Positions 55,629 to 64,000 of a stretch of DNA of 64,000 nt are shown in pieces (the stretch's first letter is position 1; each line of letters starts with the position of its first letter). The notes beneath the pieces are model-generated. The model was not told where the DNA came from. It saw only the letters and a program-made list of their open reading frames with translations, and searched no databases. Location: assembly GCF_963678635.1 (NCBI RefSeq), contig NC_087063.1, forward strand, positions 5,860,386-5,924,385, in the 5' to 3' direction. A program made the translations under genes and the position numbers. The DNA is from Symsagittifera roscoffensis (lineage: Eukaryota; Xenacoelomorpha; Acoela; Convolutidae).

Positions 55629-55704
55629 CAATTGCTATCCGCTACACGTTCAGGCGCATAGCGCCTAATGAGCGGGTGGCAAGGCTCTCGTAGACCGGCA
55701 ATTG
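55629..55704. repeat. GC-rich imperfect palindrome (hairpin)
   Basis: CAATTGC at 55629-55635 pairs with GCAATTG at 55698-55704. Inside, AGGCGCATAGCGCCT forms a perfect 6-bp stem, and CCGC pairs with GCGG. The stretch is much richer in G+C than its surroundings. It could be a small palindromic repeat, a transposon end or a structured RNA. It does not fold as a standard tRNA by eye. Confidence 0.5.
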
Positions 55705-57284
55705 TGTTTCTAGATTATTCAGGTGGGATGTGGTAATGAAAGAAGAATTGAAACTACTGAACAATTATTAGAAAAATGATAGTGCGTAATGAAAAGCCTA
55801 GTTGTTCAGTCTTGTCAAAATAGGACTTTAGTAATGCCTTTTTCGCTTTTTTAAAGAGATTTCAATTTGAAAAGCATTTTTCTTAACCTCCACGAGTTGC
55901 ACAAATATACTCAGTAGTGCACTTACAGTATACATACAGTTTTTAGGGAAATTCTGTCGTTTTTCCGAAAACGGAACACAACAAGGTGACCGCGAGCCTC
56001 CACCTATGTTTGCTGGAGAAATTTATAATGCTTTTGAAAAATGTTGAATCCAAAAAAAATGAAATTATAGATGATAGAATTCAAGCGAAGTACTAAAAAC
56101 AAGCGGTTGGGACTTGAAACACAGGAAAAAAACCATGCTTTGAGTATAACACAAAAACTTGTGAGCTATGATTTCTAGGGTTGACCACAAGTATCCAGCG
56201 CAATTCAGTCGTTTTCAACAATAATGGTCGGAATAATGTCCAAGTCATTTTAAAAAAGAAAATAAAAAAACAAAACAAAAGAAAAAATTTTAGGCTACCC
56301 CATAGGCAATTTTTGTCGCAAAAAGTTTTTCAAAGAAAAAATAGCAGAAATGGCATGAAGGACAAAAAATACTGACAAATCGGATGCTCATTATGGTTTT
56401 TACTCCCAAAAAATTGATTTGCCATGCTGAAATTTCTTTTCTGGCCTACAATTCTTTTTTTTGGTACAGAGTTTTTGAGGCGGTACAATCAAATTTCGAG
56501 AAGGTCATTATGTAGGTAGAAAAAATGTTGTCAGAGATTTTAAATGTTTTTTGAAAACGATTAACAATTAGGTCTTGAGCCTTATTGCCAAAAAAGTGAG
56601 TTGTTTTCTAGGACTAACAGCAATTACGCAATACCGTTTAATCTGTCCTGTGGAGTTGATAAATTTGATTCCAGATGTTTTCTGTATTTTATCTTTTCAT
56701 CTAAGTTTACGGTGAAAACATAGCCAGATTGGGAAAAATTTTAAAGAATACTGACAAACTTTTACGATTGGTGAAGTTGATTTTCAGAAAAAATTTATAG
56801 TCAGATAACTTATTTTTTTTCGAGCGGTTCTCCCGCCAGCCAAAAAGGTTACGTGGGTGTTTCCTCCGCTCCCCTTTTTTCGCTTGTTTAGCTTCTGCAT
56901 TAGGAGTGAAAATGGGTTTCGATTGAGAGGATGGAACATATATATGATGAACAAAAATTTTGGTTGGATTCAGCAAAAAAAGATAAAACTCCGAAATATG
57001 AAACTCAAATTATGAGACAGAGTTAATCTTTTTTAGCAAATTTTGTCGTATTATTTAGAAATTAGAGTCTACAGATGTAAACCCATTCAATTTTTACTGG
57101 GATAATTTCGGATCGCAACGGTTGAATATCATCCCATGTAAATATTTGCGATTAAAATTCATAAATCAGGAGCTTAAAATTGTTTTTGGGATCCATCTAG
57201 GTTCATAAAATTGTTGAAAAAAGTTAGTTTCTTTTGCGAAAAAATTGTTAGCGAAGGTGAATGGCAGTGAATATCATATCTTGT
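55705..57284. other. No recognisable gene
   Basis: AT-rich DNA with long A and T runs. No family recognised on either strand. Confidence 0.4.
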
Positions 57285-57490
57285 CTGTAAAGTGGAGCTG
57301 TATTCTCTTTGCAATCAAAATGGAATGTCCTTGCAAAGTCCTTTGTCGCCACAAGTCACAGTCCTCCGCTTTAAGTGCCAGGCAACTCTGTAAAGTGGAG
57401 GGATATTCTCTATGCAATCAAAATGGAATGTCCTTGCAAAGGCAATTTTCACCACAAATCACATTCCTCCTGGTTAAGAGCCAGGACAAC
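57285..57490. repeat. 103-bp tandem duplication
   Basis: Units 57285-57387 and 57388-57490 start CTGTAAAGTGGAG and share TGCAATCAAAATGGAATGTC and CTTGCAAAG. They differ at about 15-20 positions. Both contain TTCTCT(T/A)TGCAATCAAAATG. Function unknown. Confidence 0.85.
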
Positions 57491-58199
57491 TCCACAGGAC
57501 AGATCAGAAGTTACGAGATAGTTTCACACTTGTAACATGGTAGACTTCCTATTCCTTGGTAGAATCAACTCACCTTCAATCTGTTAAATAGGTGAAAAAT
57601 CACAAAATTGAGCAATTTAGAGACATAAATGAGTTGACGTTTTTTTTCAACAAAAAGCTCGTCAAACTTAGGTTGATGCCCGCCCTCACTCTTATGTTTT
57701 TAGTAAGCACTGTAAGAATTTGAGCATATGTTCCGAGGAAACCAGGACAGGTAGTTTTTTGCGGCTAAACTTCTCGCAGAACAAAATGTAAGACATGGGT
57801 TGTAAAAACGAGTGCTTTTTAACGATAAAGAATTCACGGAAAAAAACTTATTCGTTGAGCCAGGGGATCGTAAATTTTGCCTACCTTGAGTGTCGGATAG
57901 ATCACTAGTGTCAAATGAGTTCAATCGTTCCGAGTTATTTTCATGTGCCAGTCGGTCTTAACTTGAGAACTTTCCGCTTTCCTTGTCTTGATAGCTTTTT
58001 GCATTTTTTTTGACGTTATCGATAGGGTAGAAAGGTGTCATTCCTGATAGAGTTGGAGTGATTTCGAAACGGTTTCTGTGAAAGCAAAAACTTTACCAAT
58101 GCACATTGGACGATTAAACTTGAAAATTTTCTTTTGAAACGATTTGTCGCTTCCAAAAATTTATTGAAGCAATAAAAAGATTCTTTGGTTGTTCAAGTT

Positions 58200-59090
58200 A
58201 TGGCACTATTAATGTGAAAACTGTTTTCGAAGACACTTGTTACTTGTAGAGCCAAGTGAACGAAATGGCAGCCTAATATAGGTATCTGATAGAACCAAAG
58301 CGTCGTATTAGGTCAATGTTTTTGACTTTCTCCTAACTCCTGTTTTCTCTGTGCAGAATTTATTTTTCTCAATCTGCATGTTTTAGTTTTTAAAGATCCT
58401 ACTCTCTTTGATTTGCTTTACATTATATTTTCTTTAATTTATGAAATTCCATTGGTTTTTTGAGTAGGTGAAATATTGAAATAAATAGTGTAGATACCTC
58501 GGTTACCATGTTGATTGCTGACCTTCTGATTCAATTCAAATATTTGCCTTTGGTTGAATTACAATTATAGTTTCAGAAACAAACTAACCTGATGTATTTG
58601 AAATTTATAATTTGATTTTGTTGTTTTCGGTTTTCATTTCAATTAACCTGACTTTAACCTTTACGTAGTTTTATGATTTTTTGAGATTCGCATTTACTTT
58701 CATAAGGAGTAATTTTTGTTGCGAACTCAGTAGTGGTAGTTTTATGAGACAGAGTATCTCCTTGCAATACAGGTTGCAAAAGCAGCCTGTTAACTCGGCA
58801 CTATGGAACAAAAAACCCTTTTCAAAGTTTTTTCTGATTAAAGGGCCAAGACAGCGATAACACATACTAGTACAAGTATCTGATAGACATAAAGCCCCAA
58901 AATAAGTAAACTTTTCTATAATATTTCTCTGCGATTTTTGTGCAGGTAATTTTTGCCAGTCTGGTTGGGTTCCTTCTCAAATAAATGATTACCTTTGTTT
59001 TCCTTCGCGCTTTATTTTTCTCTTAATTCTGAAACACCAGTTTTTTGACCAGGTGAAAGCATTACTGAAGTAGTTTCAATTGCAGGATAG
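58200..59090. repeat. Weak direct repeat, about 0.6 kb apart
   Basis: About 58200-58480 and 58797-59090 share the ordered blocks GGCACTAT, GTATCTGATAGA, TGTGCAG and AGGTGAAA. The decay is strong. It may be two copies of an exon plus intron or an old tandem duplication. Confidence 0.35.
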
Positions 59091-62078
59091 TATCTGATTT
59101 TTTTTTGAAAATCATTGAAAAAATAATCCAAAAATTGTGGATATTTTCATTTATTTGAGTTTGATTCTCCTATAGGGACAACAAATTTCCAGTTGCATTT
59201 GTTCAGAAAAAAACAGAGGAGAGCATTCTTAAAATGAATACTTTAAAAGTTCCGGAGAAGAATCACAGTAATGGCAAATGTTTTGTTTTACTAAATAAGG
59301 TTCCAAAATGCGTGTCTGGTCCAGAACATTTTTCAATTTGAACAAAAAAAACCCACACGTACATATTGTATTGACCCCATGTCCCTTCGAAAAATGGATC
59401 AGGCCATAAGCCTCACAACTCAAGTTTTTTGACAAACTAAACACTCGTAACAAAAGATAAACTCTGATATGTCAGTTCATTTATCAAGCAAAAAAAAACC
59501 TTTTAATCTTTTTAGGATTTTGAAGGAACAGTTCTGTGTTTAACCTATGGCTACAAAACATTTTTGTCATAACTCACTCAAGTAGCAGAACCAGTTTTTG
59601 ATAAAAAAAGTTTTGCAAATTGTTGATAATTGAATATTCGATAGACCTGTCGTTTCTAAGTAAGATATCCAGTAAAACCCATGATCCAAAAAAATTATCA
59701 GAGTATACCTACTATTCATCAAATATTTGCCGCCACTGAAAACAGTGTAATGTATGTTATTTCGAACATCAAGTTGTCATATTTTTGATCTTCAACTGTT
59801 TCTTGACATAATTAACAAATTAACAAGTTTCCGAAATACTTTTTCAATTATTAATTCCACAATCATTTATCGCGTAATAAGAAAAAAATTGGGAAAAACG
59901 TAAGCTAAGAATGTGACAATTTTGCATTCAAAGACTTGTTTTGGTAAATTTGACCTTAGTTTTTTGCTTCCGCTTCAAGCAAGTGCATGGAACAAAACAC
60001 GCGGCTCTTAACTTGTTCTGCACTTTTGAATAGTGATAGGTCTCCATTGACACATTAATTTCTAGCTGCGTTTGCTCGCAGTAGATTTGCACGAAGCGTA
60101 AATTTCTCAATTAATCTTATTTTTCTAAGGCATCCAATATTATCAGCATCTGAAAATAGTTCTAGATGAGTTTCACGGAAAACTTCGATTTCTTTGTTCT
60201 GGCTTGTTTTACTTAGAGGCAGCTCCATGAGCAAAATGAAAAAGCGAATAAAAGACAACCATCCTTGCAACGCGATACGTGACAATGCTTGGTATCAAGA
60301 ACCTGCTAGTTTAAAATAAGCTTTTGTGTTCAGGTTTAGAACATTGTTAGCTTTAGATGCAAGCAAATCAAAATTTCAACCTCACAAATATAATTCGATT
60401 CTGCCAAAAGCTATCAGAAAGACAAATTTCACAATACAATCTAATTTTTTTTACAAATGTTTCAGAAGTATATTTGATTTTTTGAAACTTTCGTCTAACA
60501 GACAAAATGAGCGTATAGGGCTTTTTTGATGAATTTGCACGTGTCTTTTATGAAATTGCATATTACATGAGGTTAGGTTTTAGCATTATTGTTCAACAAT
60601 TCTTTAATCCAAATTTTGGTTCGTATTTGCTTCTCTTAGGCAATAGTTTATGATTGCAAGTAATGTTTGAATTAAACAGGAAAAATTTGCAAAAAGAAAG
60701 TGTAGAAACTGATCATTTTAGCCAAAGTACTACTATAATCATCAATAAAATTTCCTGTTTAAGCCAAAAAAAGTTCCATCTGGTGCAGGAGTTTTAGATA
60801 TTTTTTTTACCGCATTTAAACTTTCTGAGTCGGTGAATGGCTGGTACAACTTAGGGAGAAGATCATCAAGTGTCAAAAAAAGTTACCATCTTTTGTATCC
60901 TTTTCAAAGAATAGAAGAGTTTTCTGAATTCTGTGTGTTAAGAAGCTTCAAAGCTCTTTCAAAACTCTACTGAAGAGTTCCCTTTATTTTCTGAAAACTG
61001 ATTAGTTAGTTTTCTGCAAAATTCTGCAGTATCGCTAATACAAAACGATAACTTTTTTGTCAGCTTTGAAACAGTTTTTGAAATGTTGGAATTGAAATGA
61101 TGTTTTAAAATGAATAATTCTGGAAATTCAAAATTCTTTTTATTATCATCAATCCATTTTAGCAGATCTCACACAAAACTGAAACTATAATATGCGTCGT
61201 GAAACTTTTTGAACAAATACTTCTGCAGTCTTTGTCTGATAAGACGCGTGTTATGATTTAAAATTGAATGCGTGTTATCATCTAAAATTGTTTCGTTCAA
61301 TTTCCAGTAGCTAGGTCCATTAAAAACTGGGGTCTTTCAAAAAATGCAACAAAAATGATCGGATAGCGAAGTCAAAATTTATGAAGTAGAATCAGAGTCG
61401 TTTTGAATTTTCATAAAAAATTTAATCCAGAACAAAAATAATTGCTTCGAAGTTTTAGTTTTCTTGTCATAATGGGAAAAGTACATTGTACGTTTTCCTC
61501 TGCGAAGTCCAAGAATTGAAATTTATCTAAAAATTGGTGCTTCAGCGTTTGAATGTCCTAACTCGAGCGGTTTTTGGACTCAAGTTAGTAGTAAAAAAAA
61601 ACCAGCCCCGTTTTTGGGGTTGACCTTGTGGTCTGGGAATACTGAGACCCAGCCATGAGCCCTCCGTTTTTGAATGCAGCTGAGTGTACTTGCGCGTTTC
61701 GGTAACGATTTTGTCGACCTGATTTCACGAGAACCGCTTCAAACTGGCTATGGCAGAGGTTTTTAAAAGCACGTAATCCTCTACCTAACTGCTAGTCAGT
61801 CATTTTAGGTTCTACCCTTTGTTGTCGGTAAAATCTTCCGGACGAACGTTATATCTAGAGAAAATTTGGAATGCAAGCAGAGGTTTATCTGCAGGTTTTT
61901 TTAGAGACCAGAGTTATCCGCTTTTTTTCATATAATTTTTTTAAATTGGAAATGTTAGTGTAATCATGGAAGTCTACAATCTGATTGCAGATATCCAAGT
62001 CTGCAATTTTCATCGAATTGAACAATTTATCCGAATATTGACCACGGACATACTCTGAGCCAAGGAACTGCAATTTTG
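59091..62078. other. No confident gene
   Basis: Minus-strand ORFs at 60055-60285 (76 codons) and 61885-62073 (62 codons, with LQFLGSEY and DICNQIVDFHDYTNISNLKKLY) have protein-like composition and might be exons. No family or splice frame could be confirmed. Confidence 0.3.
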
Positions 62079-62293
62079 GAAATGTTTAACAATAATGTTT
62101 TCGCCTTTGAGAAAGATGTCGCAGTATATTTTCAAACAAATTTAAAGTTTCTTTGTTTCGTAAAACCTTCCTCCTCGACAATTTCAGATAAAAAAAGTCG
62201 AAGAAAAAGCGCCAAAATGGAATGTTGATGACAAATAAGCCAATCCAATTATGGCTTTCAAACCGTACAATAAGTTAAAGCGAGCATATTTCT
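62079..62293. repeat. 215-bp direct repeat, copy 1
   Basis: GAAATGTTTAACAATAATG through GCGAGCATATTTCT. It recurs at 62735-62948 with only a handful of differences. Confidence 0.9.
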
Positions 62294-62509
62294 GTCTTGT
62301 TTTCCATATTCTGTCTTGTTTTCCATGTAAAATTTACCTTTTAACCGTAAACATGGAATGTGAAAAAAAATATTTGCACACCCTCCCTTATTTTGAAGGA
62401 TTGCATTCAGGAAATGTTTGACCAGTTACTTTTAAGATTTTCCTCAGTTTCACTTTGGAAAGTCACTTCCAGTACAACTCGCCCAGTGTAAACTTTTTCA
62501 CCAGAATCT

Positions 62510-62791
62510 TCAGCTTTCTCGCGATATTATTGTGATGTAGTGATTAATTCCAATTGGTAGTTGCAGAACTTTGACAGCAGATAGGTCGTTACACACAAAT
62601 GGCAGATTTGTGGTTTTGACCTCGAACAATTTCCCGGTAGTTATTTTTCGGTAATCACATTGGGAGGTAATACTATGATAGAGTGGTCCCTTGAAAATAA
62701 CCAAGACCCTTGAGAATAAGTCTCCCTCGGCTCTGAAATGTTTAACAATAATGTTTTCGCCTTTCAGAAAGATGTTGCAGTATATTTTCAA
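62510..62791 (-). CDS. Hypothetical 93-codon ORF, possible exon
   Basis: The minus-strand frame contains LFSRVLVIFKG and KTTNLPFVCNDLSAVKVLQLP. The composition is protein-like for this AT-rich region, and its first 19 codons lie in the repeat at 62735-62948. No family recognised and no supported splice sites. A lineage-specific gene or chance are both possible. Confidence 0.25.
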   Translation of the reverse strand: MKIYCNIFLKGENIIVKHFRAEGDLFSRVLVIFKGPLYHSITSQCDYRKITTGKLFEVKTTNLPFVCNDLSAVKVLQLPIGINHYITIISRES

Positions 62792-62948
62792 ACAAATTTA
62801 AAGTTTCTTTGTTTCGTAAAACCTTCCTCCTCGACATTTTCAGATAAAAAAGTCGAAGAAAAAGCGCCAAAATGGAATGTTGATGACAAATAAGCCAATC
62901 CAATTATGGCTTTCGAACCGTACAATAAGTTAAAGCGAGCATATTTCT
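62735..62948. repeat. 215-bp direct repeat, copy 2
   Basis: Nearly the same as 62079-62293, 656 bp away in the same orientation. Differences include CTTTGAG/CTTTCAG, GTCGC/GTTGC, CAATTTC/CATTTTC and one A fewer in a run. Confidence 0.9.
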
Positions 62949-64000
62949 CTATATAAAGAGTATAGTTATTACATTTTTTAATCTGAAAGGTTTCTGACTC
63001 AACATATTTCGCCAGATTTTTGAAATGAACAACTTATTAACAAACTTGTTATCAAAATTATAACATGCGAAATGCATGCGGGACCTGTCTATCATAGTTG
63101 CGTTTTTGAGGGACCACTTTATCACAGTTGTACCCATTAGGAATATAGTTCTGCCCTACAGTAGCAGTCTATGACCCTTTATGATTGAGATAAATCGTTC
63201 TGATTCTAGGGCTGCGACAACCGTGAAAGTTTCTATTGTCTCTGTTGATTGTAGATGTTTTAACAATCGTGTTTTTTCCTCTCATATTAATTGGAAACTG
63301 TTTGAGTTTTTTAGTAGCGCAATTTCCGTAGATCTTTTCCATTTTATGTCTAGTATTTAATTTTGGGCTCTTTTCCGGTTTCCCCATTTTAAAATACCGA
63401 GTCTTATGTGTGTTTCATGTGTTATTACGGCTAAATACGTGATACTACGCTGTAAAGTATGAAGAACATATTTGTTCAAAATTGTCGATTTATTCACCAC
63501 GCCAAAAAAATTTCATTGCAATAAGATATGTTAAATAAGCTTTTCAAAATTGAATTTGAAAGGGGGGAAAGAGCCTAATTTTCTTGGGAATGGCGGAATT
63601 AGTTTAGTTACCTGGATTTTCATATATTTCTTTCTGTGAGACAGATTACCCATCAGTGCTGAGTTAAAATTGATTTTTTGCTAGCTCTAGGATTTGAGTC
63701 AATCACAACTTCAAGTTCCATTAGGATTTGTGAATCTCGAAACTGTTCATCTTACATTGTTTCTCTTTGAAGGCACTTGGCTCGATACGTCAAGTTTTAT
63801 TCTTTTCACTTTCATTCCTGTTGAATATCGCTTTAATATTATTTGGTTTTATAGCAGATTGTTACAAACAATTTGGACTATCTATAAAATTGTTTGTAAA
63901 GTTAAAATACCAGCTCGTTCTTAATTCTTAAAACTGACGTTTTTTTTAGTATCAGTAACTTCATATATTTTAATCAACCAATTTCTGAACTGTAACCGTT
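62949..64000. other. No confident gene
   Basis: A 72-codon minus-strand ORF at 63169-63387 and a 76-codon plus-strand ORF at 63694-63924 are open, but show no recognised family. The rest is AT-rich. Confidence 0.35.

Noticed and set aside
55629-55704. tRNA gene
   Set aside because: Length is near 76 nt and there are stems, but the loop sizes, TTCRANY loop and acceptor are missing in either orientation.

Overview
The window is AT-rich nuclear DNA from a eukaryote, very probably an invertebrate animal. The support is a tandem set of secreted chymotrypsin-like protease genes interrupted by spliceosomal introns, Ty3/gypsy retrotransposons, a LINE, Polinton-type DNA polymerase remains and Helentron-like repeats. 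The species cannot be named from the sequence. Host coding sequence is sparse; most of what can be recognised is mobile-element DNA in several nested layers.

Left part (1-20.6 kb). Two minus-strand serine-protease exons lie at 25-320 and 773-863. A decayed LINE, also minus strand, runs from about 11.2 kb to 2.6 kb. It is split by a complete, apparently young Ty3/gypsy element at 4374-10470, which has identical 210-bp LTRs, a GTTG target duplication and two long intact ORFs. Around 11-13.7 kb a decayed sequence occurs twice. From 16.3 to 20.1 kb there is a broken family-B DNA polymerase gene of the Polinton/Maverick type. Its front half is on the plus strand and its back half is inverted on the minus strand.

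Middle (20.6-48.6 kb). A second, decayed plus-strand gypsy element fills 20639-28440 with a TAGCC target duplication. It carries an exact 778-bp tandem duplication in its integrase region, and a 540-bp Helentron-like element sits in its 3' LTR. Next come a protease first exon with a TATA box (29.0-29.3 kb), more Helentron-like copies, decayed protease exons (32.8-33.5 kb and 37.6-37.85 kb) and an orphan reverse-transcriptase fragment (38.9-39.2 kb). Bases 26199-35583 are then repeated almost without change at 39217-48610, and the second copy stops exactly at a 200-N assembly gap.

Right part (48.8-64 kb). A third protease first exon (49.77-50.04 kb) is open but its 5' splice donor is changed. 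It is followed by two more Helentron-like copies, one containing a 221-bp long-TIR MITE with a 9-bp target duplication. From 53.3 kb to the end I see no convincing gene, only short duplications and a GC-rich hairpin.

The most interesting material is: the Helentron-like family, supported by an empty site inside the other LTR; the gypsy elements whose gag start codon is built from the last LTR base plus the tRNA primer-binding site; the protease family with a non-basic zymogen activation site; the inverted polymerase gene; and the 13-kb duplication, which could be real or an assembly error.
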